Assembly: GCA_030522415.1 (NCBI GenBank)
Contig: CM060109.1
Location: 29,967,892 to 30,031,891, forward strand
DNA: 64,000 nt
DNA from: Channallabes apus
Taxonomy: Eukaryota; Chordata; Actinopteri; Siluriformes; Clariidae
Direction: 5' to 3'
Below, in pieces: positions 52,276-64,000 of this stretch. Position numbers and translations under genes: made by a program. The notes below the pieces were generated by a model that was given only the letters and a program-made list of their open reading frames with translations, was not told where the DNA came from and did no database searches. Position 1 is the first letter of the stretch. Each line of letters starts with the position of its first letter.

Positions 52276-53150
52276 GTCCCAGGTGCGTCCTGTAACGCGG
52301 CCACTGATTGGTCCGTCCAGCGCGCGACCTCCCTCTGAACCGGAACTTCCTGTTTCAGCCTTTGTTTGTATTTTGGAATGAGGAAGATGGCGGCGTGGTC
52401 AGATTTACCAAACGCTGGACGAGATTGTGCCTTGTAGCCATCCTTGACCATTGTATAACAATGATCTAGTGTTCTTTCACCCCTGGTGGGGCAGGTGATA
52501 TGCTGATGAAAGTTTGGCGCTGCGCATTTGAGGTTGGCACTATTAAAGTCCCCTGCCACAATGAGCGCAGCGTCCCGGTGCTGTGTCTGGTGTTGTGTGA
52601 GCGCCTCATGCAGATCGCATAAGGCAGTGTCCGTGTCCGCTTGTGGTGGATTATAAACGACGCTGATTATGACCGATGTGAACTCCCGGGGAAGATAAAA
52701 AGGATGACACATGATGGACAGTAGTTCCAGATTTGGTGTGCAGGAGCGTGTAAGAGGAACAACGCTCACGCTGTTGCACCAGCTGTTGTTCACCATCAAA
52801 CACACACCGCCTCCCTTTGACTTCCCCGAGTCCCGCGTCCTGTCCATGCGGTGAACCGAGAAGAACTCGGCTGGCTGGATGGCGTTGTCCGGTACCGCTG
52901 GGTTCAGCCATGTCTCTGTGAAGCAGAGGAGATTGCAGTCCCGATTGTCTCTCTGGAACTTTATCCTGACCTTGAGGTCATCGAGTTTGTTCTCCAGTGA
53001 CTGGACGTTGGGGAGCAGGATGCTAGGCAGAGGTGTGCGGTGTGCACGTGCTCTCAGCCTGTTCCTGACGCCAGCTCGTTTCCCTCGGGGCCGCCGCTTT
53101 GCGTCGCGTCCATTGTTCTCCCTCAGGATCTCACTCGGCCAGCTCGGATC
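52203..53150 (-). pseudogene. LINE endonuclease domain (APE type)
   Basis: The apurinic-like endonuclease nicks the genomic target. Minus-strand motifs in order are LLPNVQSLENKLDDLK, LLCFTETWL (metal-binding Glu), VYNPPQ, LIVAGDFNSANLK and SDHAAIFLIP (the terminal SDH motif). The frame has an ATG at 52847 but is open well upstream of it. It runs into a frame change near 52285 and then a stop at 52203; the RT half is in a neighbouring frame. Confidence 0.82.
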
Positions 53151-53349
53151 CGGAGTTAAAAACGTTGAATTGTGAGTACATTGTATACCAATAGAAACAA
53201 GAGTGTCTCTATCATACCTAATGTACTCAATGGTTGTGATTTTGCCGATTTTAAAACACTGAAAACCAACTTAAAAAACAAAAGCAAAGAAAAGGTGGTC
53301 GGAGCAGTCGTGACGGCAGCCGACCTCACCGGCGCCATCTTGCCATATC

Positions 53350-53998
53350 AAATTACATCTATGTAATTATAATTCTACATAGAATATGATAATAATATAG
53401 TTTCACCCTGTTGAAAAGATTATGGCTTTAGCGGAAAAACCAACCAAACAAACAAACAAACACACAAATAAATGCGGCATGGTTAAGGTCATTGTTGTCA
53501 TTTATTGGATCTGAGAAAGTATGAGGATGATATCTTGCTGGAGACAGAGCTGCCCAAGGAAAGATGGGCCTCTACTGTAAATCAACAGAGACCAGTTCTC
53601 ATGTTTTTCTCTTGTTGCTGCCACACACTTCATCATATTGTTGAATAAAATGACAATTTGCATATTTGAAAATTCATAGAAATGGGGCATGGGATCATTC
53701 ATTGTGAAATGGTCCAGTTTGTGATAAAAGCCTGGCAGACCAACTGTGTACAAAATTATGTATTGCCTAATGCATTAAAATAGTACTATGTAACAATTAT
53801 TATTATTATTATTTTATTAATTAAGTTGTAACAGTGGCCTACCAAGAATTTGAAGTGATTAAGACAATCCTGATGGTAGTTTAAGGCAGCCACAAACGTA
53901 ACTGCCTTAAAAACATTATATTATACAAATGTATGGTGCTTGTATCCTACAGACAGTGTGGTAATTGCACGCATGTATTTTTGTTTATTGAACCTAGA
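53350..53998. other. spacer, nothing recognised
   Basis: AT-rich, with a short (ATT)n run near 53798. No gene. Confidence 0.4.
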
Positions 53999-54002
53999 GG
54001 AC

Positions 54003-54210
54003 CGGCACGGTGGTGTAGTGGTTAGCACTGTTGCACCTTGTGGGTCCGGGTTCGATTCCTGGCCAGGCTCGATTCCCGTCTCTGTGTGCATGGAGTTTGC
54101 ATCTCCACGTGCTTGGTGGGTTTCCTCCGGGTACTCCGGTTTCCTCCCACAGTCCAAAGACATGCAGATTAGGCTAATTGGCGTTCCCAAATTGACCATA
54201 GTGTGTGAAT

Positions 54211-54251
<41 letters not shown>

Positions 54252-54376
54252 CTGCGATGGATTGGCACGCTGTCCAGGGTGTACCCTGCCTCGTGCCCAG
54301 AGTCTCCTGGGATAGGCTCCAGGTCTCTGCGACCCTAAAATACAGGATAAAGCGGTATAGAAGATGGTATAGAAGA
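54003..54376 (+). repeat. SINE family A, full-length copy with (GT)n expansion
   Basis: Head GGCACGGTGGTGTAGTGGTT, box B GGTTCGATTCC, then the full body. A (GT)n run at about 54211-54249 lies where other copies have a shorter one. After the tail, a 36-bp unit with ATAGAAGATGAAGTTGTAAT and TACACCCAGTC occurs twice (about 54370-54435). Confidence 0.85.
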
Positions 54377-54435
54377 TGAAGTTGTAATTACACCCAGTCA
54401 TTACATAGAAGATGAAGTTGTAATTACACCCAGTC

Positions 54436-54880
54436 CAATCACACATATTAAATGTTAATAGGTTAATAGTTCATGAAATTAACTTTGTAATATAACTCAC
54501 AAAATTAAAAACAAATTTAAATCAAAGTGTCTTTGTTAGGTATTGTTAACATTTGCTCAAAATAAGATTGTTGGTTTTCATAATAGCTACAGTACCTGTG
54601 CTGGTCCATTGGTGCTTAATTGATTGCCACTGTCTACACACCTATAGGGGGCAGTCATGTACTGCAACATCAAAGCAAATTCATGTACTTGAATGAACAG
54701 AAGCAATAATCACATCTTACCAAAGGTATACCAGTATTTTATGATTTTAAACTTTATTGTAACTTTAGTAAAAAATTCTCATTTACCGGTACCCAGAGAG
54801 AAATTTATAATAGTAAGGTTACAATATGTTTGATCCCTAAATAATCCCTTAAACTTGTATTTATTCATCTTTTCTTTTCC
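54436..54880. other. spacer, nothing recognised
   Basis: AT-rich sequence without a supported feature. Confidence 0.4.
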
Positions 54881-54881
54881 T

Positions 54882-55170
54882 ATGGTACAGGGGTCTGAAG
54901 CCTATTCCAGGAAACTTAAGGCCCAAGGCAGGGACCACCACAGACAGGGTGCCACTCCATTGCAGGGCACACACAGCGGCCAATTTGGGAACACTAATTA
55001 GCCTAATCTGTATGTCTTTGCGGATGACCATGAGCGGAAATGTGAGTACCCAGAAGAAACTCACCAAGCACAATGCAAACTCCATGCACACAGACCCAAG
55101 GTGGAAATCGAACCCTTGATCCTAGAGGTGTGAAGCCACAGTTATAACCACTACACCACCATGCCAACAT
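54882..55170 (-). repeat. SINE family A, diverged copy
   Basis: The reverse strand follows the family A order, with TGGTGTAGTGGTTATAACTG as head, GGTTCGATTTCC as box B and ACTCACATTTCC in the body. It is clearly older than the copies at 40651 and 54003. Confidence 0.7.
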
Positions 55171-56055
55171 CCTTAGTCTTAGTGTTGTGCCTGTTTTGCA
55201 GTGATGGAGTGAGTTTCCGTAATTCACCATTGCATCGTACTGACATGGTGTAGATATTCATTTAAGTTGCAGTTTTGGGAAACAAAAGATGAATAGTGAA
55301 AAAGGTGTCAGCTTTGGAGGACAGTTTTTGTAGTTTTTGGCTATATGATGCCACTTGGCTCAGCTCACTGACAGCTCATACTGTATGTTCACACTCTGCT
55401 TCATCCTGAAGCTGTCTGTAGACATGCAATAGATTGTATTGGATGTCTGGCCTGGTCTCATGGGAAACCTAGGATAACTGGCTATTGGCTCTGTGAGTTC
55501 ACTTTAAAGATGCCACACAGACAAAAAGCTCCATTTTGGGAATAACTGGCTGCAGAAAAGCTGCTAAAGGCCTTTAGATCTCTAGATAGAATTTGACTTT
55601 AACTGGAAATACAGTTGTCTCACTGGTCATTGCTTTTAAAGAAGAACAGAGACACGAACAGAGACAATCAGATGAGCACTCATCGGGAAAAGGTAATCTA
55701 TTCAGAGTAAGAGTTGCTTTTGTATTGCTGACTGAACAGATACAGGAGGACACATAAATTGCTAGGAGGATTAGTCTCTGTCGGAAATCAAGAAAAGAAA
55801 AAAGCCTACAGTATATCTGATCTGCTGATTGTAATTTTGCTAGACTGAGATACATTGGATTTTCATAATGAAGGTTTGGTTTGAGGAAAACATTGACTTG
55901 GGGAAAGTGTGGTGATTGTTTTGGATAAGTGAGTGACCCATGGGTGAGTTAAGAGGATCCTAGAAAAAGGAACTGACTACCAGTAAGTTTAGAGGAACCC
56001 TTCAAATGAATATACACCTTACCAACACACCTATGTCTGATTTTCCACTTATTGC
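55171..56055. other. spacer, nothing recognised
   Basis: Short frames only; no recognisable domain or splice structure. Confidence 0.4.
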
Positions 56056-56059
56056 TCTT

Positions 56060-56620
56060 ATAATAACCTTGACTTATCCGGAAAGTCTTTCCATTAGATT
56101 TTGGAGGATGACTGCGGGGATTTGCCTATTCATCCACAAGAGCTTTTGTGGGATCAGGGACTTGTGTAGGAACAGGTTACAGTCAGTGTTTTAATTTATC
56201 TTGAAGATTTTCAGTGGGCTTGAGGTTAGGGCTGTGTGTACTGTAGGAGTACTTCTATTCCAAACTTGGCAAACCATGTCTTGGATCATGGATCTTGCTT
56301 TGTTTACAGGGGTAATGCCAGGCTGTGATGGGCATGTTAGTTTCACTGCAGGGAAACTGTAATGGTACATTTTAGACAATTGTATACTTCCAACTTTGTG
56401 GCAACAGTTTGGGGAAGGCTGATATACTGTATGGGTGTAATGGACAAGAGTTTACTACTTTGGGCTATATATTGTGCTGTATATGTTTTCGGGAGAATAT
56501 CTACAGTATGAAAAAAGAAATACTGATCATGGATTTGTTTTACCCGAAGACAAGAAAAATTAGGATATAGTTGCCAGAAGCATTGTTTCTGCTCATTACT
56601 GCTCAGTGTCAATATTGTAG
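56060..56620. repeat. dispersed DNA-transposon repeat, family E, copy 2
   Basis: It shares the order of motifs with 22910-23330 (TTTTCAGTGGGCTTGAGGTT, AACCATGTCTTGGATCATGG, GGGGTAATGCCAGGCTGTGA). It then adds an end with ACTTCCAACTTTGTGGCAAC and AGTTTGGGGAAGG. No transposase frame. Probably a non-autonomous DNA element. Confidence 0.5.
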
Positions 56621-56870
56621 AAAAAGGTTTGTTTCATATGCATTGCTCACAAACAAAAAAAATATCTATTTTATGTCTGGTTACCATTTGGGGTTTACAT
56701 TCTAAATTGTAATGACAACAAAGTTTCAGTGAAGAATGTTAATATTAGAGATATATAGATATTACACTGATAGCTCACCTGATTACTGACTACACTAGTT
56801 TTCTATTTCAGTCTAATTTTCTCAGTATATTTACGTAATAATTTTTTTCTGCCTTATTGTTTGTTTTTCT

Positions 56871-56978
56871 TCATTCATTTTCTATACCGCTTAATCCTGT
56901 GTTCAGGGTCGCGGGGGACCTGGAGCCTATCCCAGGAGACTTCGGGCACTAGGCGGGGTACACCCTGGACAGGGTGTT
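56871..56978 (-). repeat. SINE family A tail fragment
   Basis: Contains TTCATTTTCTATACCGCTTA and GGGGGACCTGGAGCCTATCC, about the last 105 bp of the SINE in reverse. Confidence 0.75.
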
Positions 56979-58895
56979 TGTTTTTCTTATTCATTCTTAT
57001 TCTTTTCTATTTGCCCTATCATTCGTCCCACACTTGCCTTCTCTTTAGGTGGGTGTCCAATTTGAATACGTTCTTTTTGGTTAAATAAACAAGTGATTAG
57101 CTCTACTCTTTCCATTTACAGGATAAGAACAATAAACAGATAGTATTACACTGTAAGCTATATACTACACTTATATAATTATTAGTAATCTAATAATGAA
57201 TGAAGAAATAGAGATGGTGATACGTTTGCAAGTGTAGTTCAAAAAATTTAGTATATACTTGAGAGGAAGATTCAACCAACAATGTAATTTTAATGTACGC
57301 ATTAAATAATCAACAATTAGTAATTAATTGAGAATATAATCTTAGGTTAGTTGATTACTCAAGTTAATGCTGTCTCTTCTTTTGCAAGAAAATATACATG
57401 CATACCAAGTTTGTAGGTACTTTAAATAGCGGTATGAATTGTTGAACGAAAATCAATTTAATTAAACTAAAATATATAAAGTTTGTGGCTTCAAGTAGCC
57501 CAGTTAAGTCTGGAATTGAAAAAAGTACATAAAAATGATAGCTATGTCAATATCAGTAGCTACAGATAATCAGTTTAATTACCCTACATATATTATATGT
57601 GTTTGAGAGAAAGATAAAGAAAGATGCAAAAGGCAGACATAATGAAACCAATCAATGTGGGATAGAGTATGCATGAAAATCTGTCAGACACCCAATTTTC
57701 TGAAAGGCCACACTTACCCATAAGGGGTAAACTCAAACACCCTATACCATACAGAAATATCATCAAACATTCAGATCCTTTCAGATATGCCATAATCTGC
57801 CCTGCTAGAGCAGTTTACTCATCTGGGCCTGACTGAGAATTTACCAGAACTGATTAATGTCATAGACTGACTGCAGACCTCATCTGCAAGTCCTTATTCT
57901 TGGCCTTTCAAAGGCCCTTATGAAGAATTTTTAATGGCAATCAGATATCACTGGTTTGCATACCCTATAATACATTAGCATTCACAGATTGGACGTTAGA
58001 CATATTTAAATGTGAATGAAAGATAATCAAATAGAACAGGCACCCCAGTAGCCACAAATGTAGAAAAGTCATTGCTATTTGTTCAAAGTGCAAATCAATG
58101 AAATTCTGTTCACTATTCAAGACAGCAACAAAGTCCCTCTAGTCACGATAGATGATATCAGTGCTAAAAAGCTACAAATATTTGGTAATTGTATAATGTT
58201 ATTATAACTAATCACTAAAACTCTGTAATGACAGGAATTACCAGTATTTCATCACGTTTGGTGAGGCAATATTATTTTATTTTTGTTATTTTGTAAATGT
58301 ACAGTACTTGACAGTATTCAGTGATTCTAAAGCCATTCTCATGTCCTGTTGTATGCTTTACGTTAATGTATAAAGCCTGTGATAATTAGTGTTAGCCACT
58401 CAGGTAGAAATCATGTGTACCAGTGGAGGCATGGATTTGGAGATAAAGTAGCGCTTGTCCTACAGATTCAGTCAAAATGATAATTCTTTTTAGATTTTTC
58501 TTTTTGCATTGTGTCTGCTATTACCTGAAGGATTCCAAAAAATAATGCTTTATAAACGATCAGATAGATATTTAGGTTTTCTTGATAGTATAGACTGTGC
58601 TGTGACATAGCGCTGTAGAGTGCTGGTAGATCCTATATTGGCTCTTCATCAAAGGTTATGCCGTATATAAGGTGGTGGCAAATTCTGAGCGGCTGACAAA
58701 ATGCGCACTGAATAAAACAGGGCAAATTGGCTTGGAGGATATGACAAGTCTCAAGGTGGATCCCTGCTGGTACACTAAACCCCTTTGTAAAGTCTTTGCA
58801 TCATCAAATATTTTTTAACATTTTAAGTCTCACTTTACAGTTCATGGCAACAACTTTAAATAGAAACAGTGCTGCTTAAGTATAAGTGCTGCTTG
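56979..58895. other. spacer, nothing recognised
   Basis: About 1.9 kb of AT-rich sequence. No reading frame exceeds 75 codons and no repeat ends were identified. Confidence 0.4.
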
Positions 58896-58899
58896 TGCA

Positions 58900-59395
58900 C
58901 ACTCAACCAAAAATGGCACACACTCTAAAATGTTGTTGGACTGCCATTTGCTTTGATTATGGCACTAGGCATGATGAGTGCATCACTTCATCTGCTTCTT
59001 TTTACCATGATGCACCATTCTGAAACAGGGTAAATCCAGACTCATCGGACCACATGAACTTTTTCCATAGTTCCATAGTATATTCTTTATGCTCCCTAGC
59101 AAATTGAAGCCTTTTATCCTGGTTAGCCTCACTAATAATTTGTTTCCTAACACAGCGTTTAGTCCCAATTTCTTGAGCTCACTTTCCATTATGTATGTGA
59201 AAATGCTCTTACCTTCACTGCTAAACAGCCATGAGTTCTGCTGTTCTGCGATTTGATCTCTGGAAATGTTTACGTGATCTCTGATTATTATCATTACATT
59301 AATAAATTTTTTACATCCACATTTCTTCTTCAAAGTTGTTGATTCGTCCTTCCAGGTTGTAGCCCTTAAAATTCGAAGCATTTTACCCATCTGTT
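58900..59395 (-). mobile_element. Tc1/mariner relic, family D, copy 3
   Basis: It is collinear with 3400-3980 and 31990-32510 (for example GGCACTAGGCATGATGAGTG, TCATCGGACCACATGAACTT and TTAGTCCCAATTTCTTGAGC). A minus-strand frame of 135 codons is open but does not preserve the transposase core in one frame. Confidence 0.6.
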
Positions 59396-59834
59396 TTTTA
59401 AATAAACATATATTGGTGTAAGCATTGTGTAGTATAGCATGTCATATCCTTTTTTTTCAGCACAACCTATGCAATATGAGAAACTGAATTTTAGTTTTCT
59501 TTTAAACAAGTTCATATGGGAGAAAATACACGTTATCACATGTTTTTCTGAATCAATTTTTTACAAGAATATGGGCAAGTGGATCCAAGAGACGTTTCTA
59601 GTTAGTTCATGACTTAATGGCCCATAGGGTATATTATGACTTCATACAGTATATACACAAGTGAAAAAAAGTTTTGTTTGCTGTTGTTATTTATTTGCTT
59701 CTAGTAAATATAACAACTTTAAATTTACACATAATATCCACTGACATTTAAATATTAATAACCTCTAACATAATATGACTCTCAAGGTTTACTCCTATAG
59801 TCATCTACGGGAGTTTTTCCTTACCATGTCGCAT

Positions 59835-60480
59835 ATCCTCTTTTTTTCAAAACAGTTTGGGCATCGAGGTTATGAGTTTCGGGAGATTTGGTGTTGGAAT
59901 TTGGTCCCATTCTTGCCTAATATAGGTTTTCAGCTGCTGAAGAGGTCGTTGTCATCTTTTACATATTTTTTGTTTAATGATTCGCCAAATAGGTGAAATA
60001 TCTGGACTGCAGGCAGGCCAATTCAGCATCGGGACTCTTCTACTATTAAGCCATGCTGTTGCTATAGCTTCAGTATGTGATTTTGCATTGTCCTGCTGAA
60101 ATACACAAGGCCTTCTCTGAAATAGACGTCATCTAAAACCTTTATATACCTTTCTGCATGCATAGTGCCTTCTAAAACATGCAAGCTGCCCATAGCATCT
60201 GCAATCATGCCTCCCATAGCATCAGAGATGCTGGGTTTTGAACTGAATGATGATAACATGCCGGAAGGTCTCCCTCCTCTTTCGGACAGAGAAAAAGGCA
60301 TCCATGTGTTCCAACAAGAATGTAAAATTTGGACTCGTTTGGCTCGTTCTTAGGCTTCAGGACACGAAGGCTCTTCTGGACCATGTTCACATATGGCTTC
60401 CTTTTTGCTTGATAAAGCTTTAGTTGGTGTCGTCTGAGGGGCCGAAAACCACAGGCATCCAATTTAATTTCAGCTGATGG
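59835..60480 (-). mobile_element. Tc1-like transposase remnant, family H
   Basis: On the minus strand, broken frames give [72 protein letters not shown], and then a decayed core with NWPACSPDISPI. This is the order of an IS630/Tc1-type transposase. No ends were located. It is distinct from the other Tc1 families in the window. Confidence 0.7.
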
Positions 60481-61175
60481 TGACTTTCAAAGTACAGGCA
60501 TGCATAACATTGAACATTCTGTTTATAGACAAGACACATCAAGACAGATAAAATAAAGACAGCAAAAAATTTAAAAGTATGTATGTGCAGATTATGTGAC
60601 AGATCATCAGTGTACATAAAGCAGGTATATATGGTAGTGCATCTGTCTTAAGATTAGTTTTATTAAACCGCAGAAAACGGTTCATGGTAAAATTCCTAGA
60701 AAATTTTAGGCTAAAAAAAGCTCTTTAGCATTGTGTAATATAATGTTTGATTTACTGTCTTTAAAACCTACTCACCATTTGGCCATAACATTGCATTCTT
60801 GCAAACTATTAAGCTGCACACTATTAACCAAGAGTCCTTACAGTAGTGGCATATTGATGAAGTGTGGGCCTAAGTGGTCCTTGAGTGATGACCTCTATTA
60901 AGCACCTAAAACCATGTATTAGGTAACATATTAGGTAGCTGTTCCAGGTGTGCTTTCATGAATTCAGGCCATTTAGTGTTATATTACTGCCATAAAAAAG
61001 TGTTAAATTGCTGGCAAAAAGAAAAAAATGTAAAAATGACTAGCATAGCCAGCTGGTTTGCCTAGATAATTCTCTGTATTGTAATACCAAGGCTTATCAC
61101 AAGATGTTCCTTGTACTTATTCTTCAGTGAAGGTTATGCATAACAGGCACATAATAGGCAGATAAATACACAGCT
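60481..61175. other. spacer, nothing recognised
   Basis: AT-rich, no supported feature. Confidence 0.4.
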
Positions 61176-61179
61176 ATTC

Positions 61180-61600
61180 AGAAGCTTCATAATAGCCACA
61201 ATATTATGACCACTGTCAGTTGAAGTAAATAACACTGATCAACTATACGCCAGCAAAGTGGAGACATGATCATCCCCCGCTCACCCATGCCCACAGAGAC
61301 CAAAGACCAGCCCATCCGGCCTGATCCTACAGAAAAGGTAACGGACCACAAATTGCCAACAAAGTCAATAGGCACCACAGCACCCAGTGTCTCACAGCTT
61401 GGTGTGTATGGGACTTAGCTGGCAAAAAGTTTAAAGTTGTTGATCTGACCTCCAAATTCCCCATATCTTAATCCAACCAAGCATCCATAGCCATGCACCA
61501 GACAACCAAGTCTTATCCATGGAGAGTCTTATCCACCCAAAGGATCCACTGCTAACATTCTGGTGGATTCAGAAGTCTTGTGGATTATGATTACAGTAGG
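61180..61600 (+). mobile_element. Tc1-like relic, family F, copy 2
   Basis: The left end has CATAATAGCCACAATATTAT and GACCACTGTCAGTTGAAGTA. The right part, TCTGACCTCCAAATTCCCCA then TCTTAATCCAACCAAGCATC, corresponds to the transposase motif P-P-N-S-P-D-L-N-P. The middle is deleted. Confidence 0.6.
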
Positions 61601-62625
61601 CTGCTGCAATATCCTATCAGATGAGCATCTCTCATGCTCTTGTGTGCAGTGCACGCATGCAGTGACATTTTTATAATGAGATTCAATCAACGTTTAGTGT
61701 TAAAAATAACCATTTGGCTGACAGAACTTATAGTTGCATTTTTGTCTTTTCTGACTCTTATTCTAAATTGATAATGTGGTGGTATTTAAATAATGAATAT
61801 TTGGATACAAGTGCAAGAATTCAGATTTCAACCACGTAGATTTTGGCAGGCTATACAGCAGGCATGGCATATACTCAAAATGATTGGAATGTGTGTTTTA
61901 AATTTCACACCCACACTCATGTCAACACCATTATGCCATTAAAATAGCTTTACCTATTTAGCAATACACAGGATACCAACAAATTAGGCTAGCAGCAATG
62001 TGACTGCTAGTCCATTTTTGGTTCACTTGTTTTATGTTTCCTCCTCATTTAGTCACTCCATTTATATGAATGAATTGTGTTTGTATGTTTGGTTGTTCTG
62101 ATTTTGTTTGTTTTAGACTGTTTGGAATTTAGCCCATGGCCTGTTTCCCCAACTTTTATTGTTCTATGTTTTTGGCAATAATCTCTGTTGGACCATACCC
62201 TTCAATTCTACAGTATATTCCTTTCAAATAATTATAACCTATGCAATATGCTATTAGTAATCTCATCTAAGTAATCGTTTGTAAGATTATTATATGCAAA
62301 TCTATCAATAACAATTTCTTGAATATAATTTTCTCTGGGTTTTGCCATGGAAATTGCCAAAAGGAAAAAACAAAACAAAACAGAATTGTCCTCCTTGGTC
62401 CAGGCTTTTCATGCCCTTTGTTGGGCAGCTCATACATGTATACCTTTGGTTCCCACATGCCACTCAGCTTTCATCTGTGGCTCCAAGTAGATGTTGCTTG
62501 TGTGAGAAGGTTCCCACACCCTATTACACTACTTGAACAGACGGTCTTAACCATGTATGGGTAGTAAGCAGGCTTGCAACGAAATGACACTTCTATGTTT
62601 GCCTACCTACATACAGTATGTGACC
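61601..62625. other. spacer, nothing recognised
   Basis: AT-rich, no supported feature. Confidence 0.4.
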
Positions 62626-62704
62626 AATTAGTGAGAATGGACAGCTTCTGATACCTATGTGTTCACATCACGCAGGACCTGTCATGGTCCTGTCATATCA
62701 ACAC

Positions 62705-63240
62705 CAGAGGTGTCAAAAGTATTCACATTCATTACTTTAGTAGAAGTATAGATACTAGGGTTTAAAAAGACTTCTTTAGAAGTTGAAGTGTCAACTCAAG
62801 CTTTTCACTCAAGTAAAAGTGTAAAAGTACTGGTTTCAAAACTACTTAAAGTATAAAAGTAAAAGTAACGTGAGGGGGAAAGAAAGCATTAAGGATAAAA
62901 GCTTAGGCTGTGCCACGGGCCTATATACTACTGTACACTAACACCTCTTAAAAAAAATGTGTTTTTGTTTTTTGTTGTTGTATTTTTTAACAGCCATAGT
63001 GATTTGGGATACTGCATTTTAGTACAATGCAAACACATTAAAGAACCATATACTGTATGTGTACTACTGAGCATTAACATGTTTTATGGAGAAGAAGATA
63101 TGATAACTAGTTGCCTATAAGTATTTTAGTGGTGTAAAAAGTCAAACTTCAGAGGCATGTCATCGGTAACATTTATTGGAATGTAAATGTACATCCAAGC
63201 TTAGCTGCAGGATATACAGTATATATATATTTATATATAT

Positions 63241-63311
<71 letters not shown>

Positions 63312-63488
63312 GTAACGAGGTTATTTTTAAAATGTAAGGAGTAGAAAGTACAGATAATCGCACGAAAATGTAAGGAGTAGAAGTAAAAAGTCGGCTGAAA
63401 AATAATTACTCCAGTAAAGTATAGATACCCAAAATTTCTACTTAAGTAAGGTAACGAAGTATTTGTACTTCGTTACTTGACACCTCTG
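62705..63488. mobile_element. non-autonomous hAT element with perfect 8-bp target duplication
   Basis: The ends are CAGAGGTGTCAA and TTGACACCTCTG, a perfect 12-bp inverted pair. Both flanks are ATCAACAC (62697-62704 and 63489-63496). An 8-bp duplication is diagnostic of hAT transposition. The interior has no transposase. It contains a (TC)n/(AT)n run at about 63243-63306 and repeated GTAAAAGTAC-like motifs near both ends. Confidence 0.92.
63243..63306. repeat. (TC)n(TA)n compound microsatellite inside the hAT element
   Basis: About 30 bp of CT repeat followed by about 34 bp of AT repeat. Confidence 0.9.
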
Positions 63489-64000
63489 ATCAACACTGGT
63501 GCGAAAAAGGCCCGGCAGCGTCTCTACCACCTCAGACGCTTGAGAGACTTCAGACTGCCCTCCAGGGTACTTGGGAACTTTTACTCCTGCACCGTAGAGA
63601 GTTTCCTAATGGGAAGCATCATGACCTGGTTTGGGAACAGCACCATGCAGGACAGGCAAGCTCTACAGAGCATGGTGCGATCAGCTGAGCACTCTGACCT
63701 CCACACAATCTACAGCAAGCAGTGCTGGGCCAAGGCCAGGAAGATCGTAAAGGACCTCAGCCACCCCAACAATGGACTGTTCTCTGTTGCAGAACACTAC
63801 ACAGGACTAAAACATTTTTGCACACTGCAAATTTATGGACATTGAACACACCCTAGACATGTATGAACAGTTTATGGGCATTACACATCTAAACATTCAT
63901 GCACATTTGCACACACCCTGGACATTTCAATTTCATTTTTGCACATTGCACATTTATGGACATTGCATCTACACATTCATGCATATTTGCACAGTGCCCA

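Larger units (their letters stand above)
49868..53345 (-). mobile_element. nearly full-length LINE (L2/Rex1-like), family G
   Basis: Read on the minus strand, it starts near AAGATGGCGCCGGTGAGG, a CG-rich 5' region. It continues through endonuclease and reverse transcriptase and ends with TATGTGACAAATAAAATTTG and a GAATTT repeat at 49868. The total is about 3.5 kb including a partial SINE (50041-50266) in the 3' UTR. Exact ends and target duplication are not settled. A second 3' end of this family is at 62630-64000. Confidence 0.85.
62630..64000 (+). mobile_element. LINE family G 3' end, split by a hAT element, open at the right edge
   Basis: The LINE part before the insertion (about 62630-62704) encodes VHITQDLSWSCHINT. 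The part after it (63489 on) gives KKARQRLYHLRRLRDFRLPS, YSCTVESFLMGSIMTWFG and KARKIVKDLSHPNNGLFS, matching the LINE at 49868-53345. A 3' UTR with repeated CACATTCATGGACATT-like phrases follows and runs off the window. It is 5'-truncated. Confidence 0.85.

Noticed and set aside
51611..52381. Plus-strand frames with serine/alanine-rich translation
   Set aside because: They are antisense to the LINE endonuclease and reverse transcriptase frames.

Overview
This is a 64 kb piece of vertebrate nuclear DNA, AT-rich, with interrupted genes and a very heavy load of transposons. The mix of several Tc1/mariner families, tRNA-derived SINEs of the DANA/V-SINE style, L2/Rex1-like LINEs and a sushi-like Ty3/Gypsy chromovirus points to a teleost fish. 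A catfish (Siluriformes) is my best guess from the Tc1 and SINE content, but the sequence does not prove it.

Two host genes can be read. On the minus strand, positions 288-2661 hold six coding exons of a kelch-repeat protein; splice sites and phases all agree, and the gene runs off the left edge. On the plus strand, 22062-24497 holds the complete coding region of the small GTPase ralb in four exons (207 codons). Its likely untranslated first exon ends at the splice donor at 9024/9025, giving a first intron of about 13 kb. A candidate untranslated exon of the kelch gene ends at 7051 on the minus strand, so the two genes appear to be head to head with about 1.8 kb between their putative first exons.

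Everything else is mobile DNA or unremarkable intergenic or intronic sequence. Left part (2.9-25 kb): SINE copies, Tc1 relics, a decayed LINE, Harbinger-like and hAT-like MITEs, and a G-rich minisatellite inside ralb intron 1. Middle (27.1-31.1 kb): a three-level nest, with a SINE inside the 3' part of an L2-like LINE that itself sits in a Tc1 element. Right part (40.6-54.4 kb): a transposon cluster made of a fresh SINE with perfect target-site duplication, a Ty3/Gypsy element with both LTRs, a Tc1 element with both ends, and a nearly full-length LINE with a SINE in its tail. The right edge carries a LINE 3' end split by a hAT element with a perfect 8-bp duplication.

The most interesting structure is the Gypsy element at 41704-47439. 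The sequence just after its 5' LTR does not look like a tRNA primer-binding site. Instead it can pair (10 of 11 bases) with an LTR segment lying exactly 30 bp downstream of a TATA-like box, the expected mRNA 5' end. This is the self-priming arrangement known from Tf1/sushi elements. Its 3' LTR is enlarged: it contains a captured 81-bp copy of the end of pol, followed by an 18-of-19-bp hairpin whose loop and right arm restart at that same predicted mRNA 5' end. This looks like a record of aberrant reverse transcription. I found no other candidate for a new multi-gene system; all protein-coding signals other than the two host genes belong to known transposon classes.
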